Origin: Lachnospiraceae bacterium
GTDB lineage: Bacteria > Bacillota > Clostridia > Lachnospirales > Lachnospiraceae
DNA length: 64,000 bases
Reading direction: 5' to 3'
Assembly: GCA_004558185.1 (NCBI GenBank)
Contig: SFDP01000004.1
Coordinates: 8,757 to 72,756, forward strand
The position numbers and the translations under genes are program-made. Positions 17,887-25,147 of this stretch are shown piece by piece (the first letter of the stretch is position 1; every line of letters starts with the position of its first letter). Below the pieces are notes generated by a model that saw only the letters and a list, made by a program, of their open reading frames with translations, was not told where the DNA came from and did no database searches.

Positions 17887-19098
17887 ATGGAGAAAACAAT
17901 ACAGAACAAAGGCCCCAGGGAGGGGCTGGGAAAAGAAATCGCAGGCCTGATCAAGGCTAATATCAGAGATTACATGATGTATATCGCTTTGGTAGTGATC
18001 ATGCTGTTTTTTACCTGGAGAACAGGCGGCAGCTTTATTCAGGCAAGAAACCTTTCCAACTTAATTAATCAGGCAGGCTATGTGGCAGTGCTGGCTATTG
18101 GAATGACCCTGATTTTGATTTTAAAGCATATTGATCTTTCGGTAGGCTATGTGGCCGGCTTTTGCGGAGCAGTGGCGGCTATCCTGATGACCCAGTCAGG
18201 AGTGAATGAGTGGGTGGCGATTATTGTGGTATTGGCAGTGGGCTTACTGATTGGTCTGTATCAGGGCTTACTGGTTACCAGAGTGGGGGTTCCGGCCTTT
18301 GTAACCACATTGGCAGGAATGTTCATGTTCAGAGGTCTTCTTAACCTGACCCTGCAAAAGACAGGAACCATTATCGTACCTAATGAAAAATTCAATGCGC
18401 TTTCCAATGGATTTATTCCCGATATACCCGGACTGGACAGCGAGTTTCATGTGTTGACGCTGTTGATCGGCATTGCGGCAGTGGTGCTGATGATCGCCTC
18501 TCAGGTTAAGGCCAGAAAAAATAAGCTGAAATATAATTTCGAGGTAACCTCTGCTCCGGTATTCGTTTTTGGTCTTATTTTTGTATCTGCCGTTATTATG
18601 TCCATTATCTGGGTACTGGCCAGCTATAGCGGACTTCCCTGGACAGCCGTTATTGTGGGAGTCGTTCTTCTCGTCTATAACCATATGCTGAACAGAACCA
18701 GACTGGGCAGATATATTTATGGTATTGGAGGAAATGATCAGGCAGCAGAGCTGTCCGGTATCGATGTAAAAAAGGTCACTCTGTTTGCATTCTGTTCCAT
18801 GAGCCTTCTGGCAGCCTTGGCAGGTATTCTGTATACAGCACGTCTGCAGTCGGCTACTCCTACCGCAGGAAATGGCTTTGAATTGGATGCTATTGCCTCC
18901 TCTTACATCGGCGGCACGGCGGTCAGCGGAGGAATCGGTAAGGTAACAAACGCCATTATCGGAGCCTTCGTGATCATGTCTCTGACTAACGGAATGAACC
19001 TGATGGGTGTGGATGTTTCCTATCAGTATATTGTAAAGGGAATTATCTTTATTATTGCAGTAGCCTTCGACGTAAGAACACGTTCCAAGGCGCGCTAG
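17887..19098 (+). CDS. mmsB: Multiple-monosaccharide ABC transporter, permease
   Basis: A 403-residue membrane protein with about ten helices and XylH/GguB signatures: NLINQAGYVAVLAIGMTLILI, HIDLSVGYVAGFCGA, TRLGRYIYGIGGNDQAAELSGIDV and SYIGGTAVSGGIGKV. It forms the homodimeric pore for the monosaccharide importer with the upstream ATPase and ChvE-type binding protein. It is the last gene of the operon and is followed by a terminator. Confidence 0.93.
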   Translation: MEKTIQNKGPREGLGKEIAGLIKANIRDYMMYIALVVIMLFFTWRTGGSFIQARNLSNLINQAGYVAVLAIGMTLILILKHIDLSVGYVAGFCGAVAAILMTQSGVNEWVAIIVVLAVGLLIGLYQGLLVTRVGVPAFVTTLAGMFMFRGLLNLTLQKTGTIIVPNEKFNALSNGFIPDIPGLDSEFHVLTLLIGIAAVVLMIASQVKARKNKLKYNFEVTSAPVFVFGLIFVSAVIMSIIWVLASYSGLPWTAVIVGVVLLVYNHMLNRTRLGRYIYGIGGNDQAAELSGIDVKKVTLFAFCSMSLLAALAGILYTARLQSATPTAGNGFELDAIASSYIGGTAVSGGIGKVTNAIIGAFVIMSLTNGMNLMGVDVSYQYIVKGIIFIIAVAFDVRTRSKAR

Positions 19099-19116
19099 TG
19101 CAGAGCAATCGTTTAG

Positions 19117-19151
19117 AAAAGGGCGTTCTCCTGCCGGGAGCGCTCTTTTTT
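19117..19151 (+). terminator. Terminator of the monosaccharide importer operon
   Basis: AGGGCG plus CTCC pair, with one G-U, to GGGAG plus CGCTCT, followed by TTTTTT at 19146-19151. It marks the end of the chvE-mmsA-mmsB unit. Confidence 0.75.
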
Positions 19152-19191
19152 CATGCTCACGGCGGCACGCCGGTCCTCTTTTGGATAAAAA

Positions 19192-19240
19192 GAAAAGCTG
19201 CGCAGCAGCGGTTTTGCGAAGAGGTTATGAATAGTTACAA
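19192..19240 (+). repeat. Dispersed intergenic hairpin repeat, copy 2
   Basis: GAAAAGCTGCGCAGCAGC followed by GGTTTTGCGAAGAGGTTATG and AATAGTTACA. It matches copy 1 at 8901-8940 across almost all of its length, and its tail TGAATAGTTACAA is also present at 2859-2871. A/T-rich sequence then runs up to the ncRNA promoter. Confidence 0.5.
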
Positions 19241-19324
19241 TTATTAAAAATAAGACGAATTATAAGTCAATTATATAATAAAGAATAAAATGAAAAATAA
19301 TTTAAACTTTTTTCAAAAAGATGA

Positions 19325-19353
19325 TTGACAAATACCAGGGCGTATGGTAACAT
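19325..19353 (+). promoter_or_regulatory. Sigma-A promoter of the large ncRNA
   Basis: The -35 TTGACA (19325-19330) is a perfect consensus. After 17 bp comes TAACAT (19348-19353) as -10. Initiation would fall near 19360. No ribosome-binding site plus ORF follows before the terminator at 19988-20040. Confidence 0.75.
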
Positions 19354-19359
19354 ACAATT

Positions 19360-20041
19360 AACAACAAACCTCACTAATCACAGAGGCCACACAAGAGAAA
19401 TCCTGAGAAGTAATTGGAGTATAATCAATGACGAGAAAGTTGATTAACAATCGAATGAACAGGTACGAATGGGCGGAGTGATTAGCACCATAAAAGGAGG
19501 ATTGGAGGTATAATCCAATGGGACCAATCGACAGTTAATCTCAATACGAGAGTGGTAATGCACAGCAGTTCCTGACAAGAAAGACCTTTTAATTGCATTT
19601 ATGCAAAGCGGCCAGTGAACAACATCTCGAAAGCAAAGAAATTTGCGATAAGGCATATATGCCGGGACAATTGAGATAAGGAAGAACATGGCAGGGCAAG
19701 AAGGTATATAGTAGCTGGTACTCGTATTGAATATTTACCACAATAATTTAAAAAGCAGGATTAGTGTAAAGAAACTTTTCCCGCAAAGCAATATTTTAAA
19801 TTATAAAATAACCAAAAATCTATATGAATCTTTCTAAGCAAATTTATATTTGTGAGTCGGGAATAAAAATAAACCTTGATTATAGATTCAAAGTAGTCTA
19901 AAAAGGGTAAGAGCAGGACAAGGATTTGGGCATAATATCCGTATATGGCTCTTACAGAAAGAGGAACAACCGTTGAATACAGAGGTTAAGTAGGACAGCC
20001 GCTATCGGTAATAAGCAGATAGTGGCTGTCCTACTTTTTAT
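19360..20041 (+). ncRNA. Large structured non-coding RNA candidate (~680 nt), size class of ROOL/GOLLD
   Basis: A transcription unit with its own promoter and a strong terminator but no plausible protein: no frame longer than ~80 codons, and none with an SD or recognisable product. Base pairing is extensive. There is a perfect 10-bp long-range helix, 19541-19550 with 19721-19730; a 7-bp helix, 19552-19558 with 19735-19741, that crosses it as a pseudoknot; and an 8-bp helix, 19907-19914 with 19948-19955. Local hairpins include 19422-19446, 19593-19606, 19652-19663 and 19839-19852. It lacks RNase P, tmRNA, 6S, SRP and group I/II intron hallmarks as far as these can be judged by eye. Length and layout fit the ornate large RNAs (ROOL, GOLLD, OLE), but the family is not identified. 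It is followed by the metY promoter. Confidence 0.7.
19988..20040 (+). terminator. Very strong terminator at the 3' end of the ncRNA
   Basis: A 19-bp stem, 19988-20006 with 20018-20036 and one G-U pair (core GTAGGACAGCC / GGCTGTCCTAC), leads into TTTTTATTT. It is the strongest terminator in the window and ends the protein-free unit 28 bp before the metY promoter. Confidence 0.93.
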
Positions 20042-20063
20042 TTCGTTACGAAAATTTTAAAAT

Positions 20064-20097
20064 ACCTATTGACACGATGGGTTAATAGGTGTAATAT
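20064..20097 (+). promoter_or_regulatory. metY promoter with overlapping palindromic operator (probable Rrf2 site)
   Basis: The -35 TTGACA (20069-20074) and -10 TAATAT (20092-20097) are 17 bp apart. An inverted repeat, ACCTATT (20064-20070) with AATAGGT (20084-20090), overlaps the -35 and spacer. The Rrf2-family regulator encoded at 22574 is the natural candidate to bind it. No SAM-type, T-box or other riboswitch structure was seen in the ~85-nt leader. Confidence 0.7.
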
Positions 20098-20184
20098 CAT
20101 GGCAACCCTTATGGTTGATAGGTAATTAGAACGGAAGAATAGTTACCACTTACAGATGATGATAATTAAGGAGGAAGGTAGAGG

Positions 20185-21474
20185 ATGAGCAGAAGGAATT
20201 ATCGATTTGAAACTTTGCAGTTACACGTGGGACAGGAAAAGCCGGATCCGGCAACTGACGCCAGGGCAGTTCCCATTTATGCAACTACGTCTTATGTATT
20301 TAAGGACTCTGCCCAGGCAGCGGGGAGATTTGCCCTGACGGAAGAAGGAAATATTTACACCCGTTTAATGAACCCTACTTCGGATGTGTTTGAACAGCGT
20401 GTGGCAGCGCTGGAGGGTGGTGCGGCAGCGCTGGCAGCGGCTTCCGGTTCGGCGGCCATCACTTATGCAATTCAGAATATTGCCCTGGCCGGTGATCACA
20501 TCGTATCCTGTAAGAATCTGTATGGTGGAACCTACAACCTGTTTGCCAATACCCTGAGAGAGCAGGGAATAACCACTACCTTTGTGGATCCGGAGAATGA
20601 GGAGGAGATCCGAGGGGCTATTCAGGAGAATACCAGGCTGATCTATGCAGAGACATTAGGGAATCCCAATAGCGATATTACAGATTTGGAAATGCTGTCT
20701 GCTATTGCCCATGCGGCAGGTATTCCTCTGATCGTGGATAATACCTTTGCCACCCCCTATCTGCTTCGCCCCATTGAGCATGGAGCAGATATTGTGGTTC
20801 ATTCTGCGACCAAATTTATGGGCGGCCACGGAACGGTAATGGGCGGAATAATCGTGGATTCAGGTAAGTTCGACTGGGCAGCAAACGATAAATTTCCGGG
20901 ACTGTCCAAGCCTAATCCCTCCTACCATGGTGTGGTGTTTACTCAGGCCTGCGGTAATCTGGCCTATATCTTAAAGCTCAGGACAACATTGATGCGGGAT
21001 CAGGGAGCAACCATTTCTCCCTTTAACTCCTTCCTGCTTTTGCAGGGTCTGGAAACACTTTCACTGCGCTTGGACAGACACGTGGAAAATGCACTGAAGG
21101 TCGTGGAGTTTCTGAATAAGCATCCACAGGTAGAGAAGGTAAATCATCCTTCCCTGGCTGGCGGAAAACAGAAGGAGCTGTATCAACGCTATTTTCCGAA
21201 GGGGGCAGGCTCTATTTTCACCTTTGAAATTAAAGGGGATCAGGAAACAGCAAAACGCTTTACCGAAAGTCTGGAGCTGTTTTCCCTGCTGGCCAATGTG
21301 GCAGACGTGAAGTCCCTGGTTATTCATCCGGCCAGCACCACTCATTCTCAGATGAATGAAGAGGAGCTGGCAGCCTGTGGAATCAGACCCAATACCGTAA
21401 GATTATCGATAGGAACTGAGCATATTGAAGATATTCTGGAAGATTTACAGGCCGGCTTTGAAGCAGTAAAATAA
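20185..21474 (+). CDS. metY: O-acetylhomoserine aminocarboxypropyltransferase / sulfhydrylase
   Basis: A 429-residue PLP enzyme of the Cys/Met metabolism family. The PLP lysine is K210 in VVHSATKFMGGHG. The long form (~430 residues) and the opening RFETLQLHVGQEKPDPATDA are typical of O-acetylhomoserine sulfhydrylase (MetY) rather than of cystathionine gamma-synthase or lyase at ~390. It joins sulfide or a thiol to O-acetylhomoserine to give homocysteine. It is the first gene of a sulfur unit with cysK and an Rrf2 regulator. SD AAGGAGGAAGG precedes the ATG. Confidence 0.93.
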   Translation: MSRRNYRFETLQLHVGQEKPDPATDARAVPIYATTSYVFKDSAQAAGRFALTEEGNIYTRLMNPTSDVFEQRVAALEGGAAALAAASGSAAITYAIQNIALAGDHIVSCKNLYGGTYNLFANTLREQGITTTFVDPENEEEIRGAIQENTRLIYAETLGNPNSDITDLEMLSAIAHAAGIPLIVDNTFATPYLLRPIEHGADIVVHSATKFMGGHGTVMGGIIVDSGKFDWAANDKFPGLSKPNPSYHGVVFTQACGNLAYILKLRTTLMRDQGATISPFNSFLLLQGLETLSLRLDRHVENALKVVEFLNKHPQVEKVNHPSLAGGKQKELYQRYFPKGAGSIFTFEIKGDQETAKRFTESLELFSLLANVADVKSLVIHPASTTHSQMNEEELAACGIRPNTVRLSIGTEHIEDILEDLQAGFEAVK

Positions 21475-21527
21475 GCCCTTTCAGATTCAGGAAAAATGAA
21501 TAAACTATATCCAAAACAGACGGCAAG

Positions 21528-21557
21528 GCTGCTAAAGCAGCAGAAATGGAGGAAGCT
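21528..21557 (+). promoter_or_regulatory. GCTGC-hairpin/SD leader cassette upstream of cysK
   Basis: GCTGCT (21528-21533) and AGCAGC (21536-21541) pair around AA. The spacer AGAAATGGAGGAAGCT leads to the ATG at 21558. The hairpin end lies 16 nt before the start, as in the five sister copies. Confidence 0.6.
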
Positions 21558-22490
21558 ATGGCGAAGATTTATACATCAGCAGATCAGTTAATTGGACATA
21601 CTCCCTTATTGGAGCTAACACATATCGAAAAGGAGTTTAATCTGGAAGCAAGAATTCTGGCAAAGCTGGAATACTTTAATCCGGCAGGTTCCGTAAAGGA
21701 CAGAATAGCTAAGGCAATGCTGGATGCTGCTGAGGCTGCAGGAAAATTGAAGGAAGGAACCGTAATCATTGAGCCTACATCAGGAAATACCGGGATTGGG
21801 CTGGCTTCTGTAGCCGCAGCAAGGGGCTATCGGATCATTATCGTAATGCCGGATACCATGTCCGTAGAAAGAAGACAATTGATGAAGGCATATGGTGCCG
21901 AGCTGGTACTGTCGGAAGGGGCAAAGGGAATGAAGGGAGCGATCGCAAAGGCACAGGAGCTGGCCGAATCCATTCCTGACAGCTTTATTCCCAGTCAGTT
22001 CGATAACGGAGCCAATCCTAAGGCGCATTTTTCGACTACAGGACCGGAAATCTATCAGGATACCGATGGAGCAGTGGATATCTTTGTAGCGGGTGTGGGT
22101 ACCGGCGGAACCATTACCGGAGTAGGACAGTATTTAAAAAGTAAAAAGAAGGAGATAAAGGTAGTAGCGGTAGAGCCGGAAGATTCCCCTGTATTGTCAG
22201 GAGGGAAACCGGGAGCACATAAAATTCAGGGAATTGGTGCAGGCTTCGTCCCCTCCATTCTGGATACGGGAATTTATGACGAAATCGTTAAGGTGGCCAA
22301 TGAGGATGCCTTTGCCTATGGTAAATTAATCGGTCATAAGGAAGGTGTGCTGGTAGGTATATCTTCCGGTGCGGCACTGTGGGCAGCAGTTGAACAGGCT
22401 AAAAAGCCGGAAAATAAGGGAAAGACAATAGTGGTGCTTTTACCGGATACCGGAGACAGATATCTGTCTACCCCCTTATTTGCAGAGTAA
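21558..22490 (+). CDS. cysK: Cysteine synthase A (O-acetylserine sulfhydrylase)
   Basis: A 310-residue fold-type II PLP enzyme. The PLP lysine is K47 in NPAGSVKDR, and the substrate loop PTSGNTG is at about 73-79. GVGTGGTITGVG binds the cofactor phosphate. It makes cysteine from O-acetylserine and sulfide. The ATG at 21558 has GGAGGAAG as its SD. The earlier in-frame ATG at 21546 lies inside the conserved leader and lacks an SD. It lies between metY and the Rrf2 gene. In Firmicutes CysK can also act as a partner of the Rrf2-type CymR repressor. Confidence 0.94.
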   Translation: MAKIYTSADQLIGHTPLLELTHIEKEFNLEARILAKLEYFNPAGSVKDRIAKAMLDAAEAAGKLKEGTVIIEPTSGNTGIGLASVAAARGYRIIIVMPDTMSVERRQLMKAYGAELVLSEGAKGMKGAIAKAQELAESIPDSFIPSQFDNGANPKAHFSTTGPEIYQDTDGAVDIFVAGVGTGGTITGVGQYLKSKKKEIKVVAVEPEDSPVLSGGKPGAHKIQGIGAGFVPSILDTGIYDEIVKVANEDAFAYGKLIGHKEGVLVGISSGAALWAAVEQAKKPENKGKTIVVLLPDTGDRYLSTPLFAE

Positions 22491-22510
22491 TCAGAAAATA
22501 ATGACAGAGA

Positions 22511-22556
22511 GCACGTTTTTAGGCAGATTGGGATCTCCCAATTTGCCTATGTGTGC
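22511..22556 (+). other. Hairpin between cysK and the Rrf2 gene
   Basis: TAGGCAGATTGGGA (22520-22533) pairs with TCCCAATTTGCCTA (22536-22549) with one G-U, and outer GCAC/GTGC extends it. No T-run follows. Instead AAAGGAG, the SD of the next gene, begins nine bases after the stem. It looks like a leader or processing hairpin rather than a terminator. Confidence 0.55.
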
Positions 22557-22573
22557 GAAAGGAGAAAAGGATT

Positions 22574-23002
22574 ATGTTGATTTCCACTAGAGGAAGATAT
22601 GCACTTCGCGTGATGATTGATTTGGCAGAACATACCGGGGATGTTTATGTGCCGCTGAAGGATATTGCCCAAAGGCAGGATATTTCCCGAAAGTACCTGG
22701 AAAGTATTATGACGGTGCTGTCCAAAAATGATATGGTGGAAGGGCTCCATGGAAAAGGCGGAGGTTATCGTTTGGTTAAAGAGCCGGAGGATTATCGTGT
22801 AGGGGATATTCTTCGTCTTATGGAAAATTCTCTGGCACCGGTTTCCTGCCTGGGAGAGGATGCCGATCCCTGTGAACGGGCAGCGGAATGTAAGACCCTT
22901 CCAATGTGGACTAAGCTCTTTCATCTCATTAACGATTATTTTGACCATATAACGGTGGCTGACCTTGCGGATTGTGAATCGGCAGACAATTATGTGATTT
23001 AG
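22574..23002 (+). CDS. Rrf2-family transcriptional regulator with three-cysteine cluster motif
   Basis: A 142-residue protein starting MLISTRGRYALRVMIDLA, the Rrf2 winged-helix opening, with recognition helix SRKYLESIM and wing GKGGGYRL. The ATG at 22574 has AAAGGAG nine bases upstream. Three Cys lie in SCLGEDADPCERAAEC, the position used by IscR/NsrR for an Fe-S cluster; as I recall, B. subtilis CymR has none there. The location after cysK suggests control of sulfur assimilation, probably at the palindrome over the metY promoter. Whether it reads an Fe-S cluster, cysteine state or CysK is open. Confidence 0.88.
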   Translation: MLISTRGRYALRVMIDLAEHTGDVYVPLKDIAQRQDISRKYLESIMTVLSKNDMVEGLHGKGGGYRLVKEPEDYRVGDILRLMENSLAPVSCLGEDADPCERAAECKTLPMWTKLFHLINDYFDHITVADLADCESADNYVI

Positions 23003-23068
23003 TATAGCGAAAATAAGTTGCGGATACATTGATGGAGAATGTCTTCGTTGAATCGGAGAGGAGAGAAA

Positions 23069-23305
23069 GTGGTCGGTTTAGGTACAATCATCAATACGGC
23101 AGCGGTTAGTGAAGGCGGAAGGGGACAATCGATTCTTGGAAGGATTTGTGAATGTTTCCCTGATTATTTGTGTCGGTGCCATGGCTATTGTGGGAGCGAT
23201 TAAGGATGGGATGACAGGTGATTACTCTCTGCTTGCTGTGAAAGCCCTGTTGGATTTGATCATCGTTATGGTTTTGCCTCCACCTATGGTAAGGGGGCTG
23301 TTAAT
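23069..23305 (+). pseudogene. DUF554 family membrane protein, decayed remnant
   Basis: A GTG after GGAGAGGAGAG starts VVGLGTIINTAAV, the N-terminus of DUF554 proteins. The following ~100 codons of the family are missing. In another frame, from ~23109, comes the family's central block EGDNRFLEGFV..LIICVGAMAIVGAIKDG. At 23271-23274 one T is missing from a T-run: restoring it gives VFASTYGKGA in frame, again the family sequence. The remaining C-terminal ~90 residues are gone, replaced by the terminator of the convergent asnA unit. Thus there is an internal deletion, a frameshift and a 3' truncation. Confidence 0.8.
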
Positions 23306-23330
23306 AAAACAGGGGATGATTGACATCCCC
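23304..23330 (-). terminator. Terminator of the asnA-GNAT unit
   Basis: On the minus strand GGGGATG and CATCCCC pair around a five-base loop (23312-23330), followed by TGTTTTATT. The stem begins at the stop codon of the acetyltransferase gene. Confidence 0.75.
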
Positions 23331-23812
23331 TATAAAATCATCTCCAGACCCACCTTCTGAGGCTTCAGGCCACAGGATTGATAGAATCTCATGGCAGACT
23401 TATTCAGGCTCCACACATTCAGAGTAATGTTGTAGAAGCCTTTTTCTTTTGCATAGGCTGCCACATAATCATACATCTTTCGGCCGATATGTTGTCCTCG
23501 GCAGCTTTCCAGCACACAAATATCATCGATGTACAGGGTTTTAATGGGGGTAAGAACCGGATCATGCTCATGCTGCTGATGCAGACAGAAGGCATGGGCA
23601 AGCACCTGGCCATGCTCATCTACGGCAACAAAGATTGGGCGGTCGGGGTCAGAAAGGATGGCCTCCAACTGCGTTTCATCATACTTTCCCTTTCCATAGG
23701 AAAAGATATCCGGTCGACCCTGATGGTGAACCAGATTCACCTGTAAAAGAAGAGTTCTCAGCCCGGGAATATCCTGCTTCTGGGCAGGTCGAATCTGTAT
23801 AATAACTCCCAT
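23330..23812 (-). CDS. GNAT family N-acetyltransferase
   Basis: A 160-residue single-domain acetyltransferase. The acetyl-CoA pyrophosphate loop is seen in CRGQHIGRKMYDYVAAYAKEKG, preceded by the beta-4 strand KTLYIDDICVLES and followed by NVWSLNKSAMRFYQSCGLKP. The ATG at 23812 (MGVIIQIRPA) has GGAG nine bases upstream and is preferred to an ATG at 23827. It is cotranscribed 38 bp after asnA. The substrate is not recognisable. Confidence 0.85.
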   Translation of the reverse strand: MGVIIQIRPAQKQDIPGLRTLLLQVNLVHHQGRPDIFSYGKGKYDETQLEAILSDPDRPIFVAVDEHGQVLAHAFCLHQQHEHDPVLTPIKTLYIDDICVLESCRGQHIGRKMYDYVAAYAKEKGFYNITLNVWSLNKSAMRFYQSCGLKPQKVGLEMIL

Positions 23813-23850
23813 CACACTAATCTCCATTCCGAAGCGTTTAAGCTCCTGTG

Positions 23851-24858
23851 CTACAGCAGGTGTACCTTCCTTTTTTCACACAGCTCTACGGTTTCAGCCG
23901 GCCACAGAGAGGACTGTACCTCACCGATATGAGCCTTTCTCAGGAAAAACATACAGATTCGGGACTGACCGATACCTCCGCCGATGGTATAGGGAAGCTC
24001 TCTGTCCAGGATGGCCTTCTGAAAGGGAAGCTGGGCTCTGTCCATACAGCCGGCCTTTTCAAGCTGCTCTTTAAGGCTGTTCTCATCTACCCGTATCCCC
24101 ATGGAGGAAAGCTCAAGGGCAATGTCCAGAACAGGATAGTAAACAACAATATCGGCGTTCAGCGCCCAATCGTCATAGTCGGGAGCACGGCCGTCATGAG
24201 GCTTGCCGTTCGCCAGCTTATCTCCGATCTGCATAATACATACAGCTCCCTTGGCCTTGGCAATATAATACTCTCTCTCCTTGGGAGTATTGTCAGGGAA
24301 CATCTCCTCCAGCTCAGAGGTGGTAATAAAGTAAATATCATGAGGAAGAATCTCCTCGATATAATCATAACGGATTGCCATATATTTCTCAGTTTTACGA
24401 AGTACCTTGTATACGGTTCGTACAACAGACTGGAGAGTTTCCAGGGTACGTTCCTCTTTGGTAATGATTTTTTCCCAGTCCCACTGATCCACATAAATAG
24501 AATGAATATTGTCGGTGTCCTCATCGCGGCGAATAGCGCTCATATCTGTATACAGCCCTTCTCCTACCTGAAAATCATATTTTTTCAGGGCATAGCGCTT
24601 CCATTTAGCCAGAGAGTGCACGATCTCAGCCTCATAGTCGTTCATTTCCTTAATGCCAAAGGTTACCGGCCGTTCCACACCGTTCAGGTTGTCATTCAGA
24701 CCGGAAGCAGGGTCTACAAACAGAGGGGCAGACACACGAAGAAGATTAAGCCGCTCTGCCAGCAGATTCTGAAAAAAATCTTTTACCGTTTTAATGCCCA
24801 CCTGCGTATCGTGCAGATCCAGGGCGGATTCGTAGTTGTCAGGAATTCTTGTCGCCAT
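23851..24858 (-). CDS. asnA: Aspartate--ammonia ligase (asparagine synthetase A)
   Basis: A 335-residue enzyme matching AsnA over its full length: class II aminoacyl-tRNA-synthetase-like fold with VDPASGLNDNLNGVERPV, VHSLAKWKRYAL, GEGLYTDMSAIRRDED and the C-terminal GGGIGQSRICMFFLRK ATP-binding motif. It makes asparagine from aspartate, ammonia and ATP in the cytoplasm. SD GGAGGA is eight bases before the ATG, and a consensus promoter lies 39 bp upstream. It heads a two-gene unit with a GNAT gene. Confidence 0.95.
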   Translation of the reverse strand: MATRIPDNYESALDLHDTQVGIKTVKDFFQNLLAERLNLLRVSAPLFVDPASGLNDNLNGVERPVTFGIKEMNDYEAEIVHSLAKWKRYALKKYDFQVGEGLYTDMSAIRRDEDTDNIHSIYVDQWDWEKIITKEERTLETLQSVVRTVYKVLRKTEKYMAIRYDYIEEILPHDIYFITTSELEEMFPDNTPKEREYYIAKAKGAVCIMQIGDKLANGKPHDGRAPDYDDWALNADIVVYYPVLDIALELSSMGIRVDENSLKEQLEKAGCMDRAQLPFQKAILDRELPYTIGGGIGQSRICMFFLRKAHIGEVQSSLWPAETVELCEKRKVHLL

Positions 24859-24896
24859 TTTTATCCTCCATTCAGTAATATCACTTAATCCTATTT

Positions 24897-24925
24897 ATCA
24901 TAGAACAGAATTTTCTCACAGTCAA
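24897..24925 (-). promoter_or_regulatory. Sigma-A promoter of asnA
   Basis: Read on the minus strand: -35 TTGACT (24925-24920), 17-bp spacer, -10 TATGAT (24902-24897). The rest of 24926-25147 contains no supported gene. Confidence 0.8.
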
Positions 24926-25147
24926 TGGCAGATTGCAGCCGGATGCAGGATTTTTCCATGAGACAGACAGGGAATGCTGCGCCGCCGGATAAAGACGGCA
25001 GAATGGAGATGATTATGGAGGAGAACAATAGAATGCCGCCAGGATCCTTAGAGAGCTCTATGAGTCTGTGGCGAGGGGCAGGAGGAATTCTAAAGAATCA
25101 GAGCCTTTGACCGATATAATAGACAAAAGGAGCAGGAGGATAGAGGA

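Noticed and set aside
19360..20041. The 680-nt unit as RNase P, tmRNA, 6S, SRP RNA or a group I/II intron
   Set aside because: I found no GAGGAAAGUCC-type core, no tag-peptide frame, no domain V-like hairpin and no split host gene. These are judgements by eye and need a model search.
20098..20184. A SAM or other sulfur riboswitch ahead of metY
   Set aside because: The leader is only ~85 nt and shows none of the S-box cores or a terminator; control seems to act at the promoter palindrome.
23848..24888. A 346-codon plus-strand open frame opposite asnA
   Set aside because: The opposite strand encodes a full-length, motif-complete AsnA with promoter and SD. The plus frame has neither.
24925..25110. 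A 61-codon plus-strand frame upstream of the coiled-coil gene
   Set aside because: It starts inside the asnA promoter without an SD, and has no recognisable feature.
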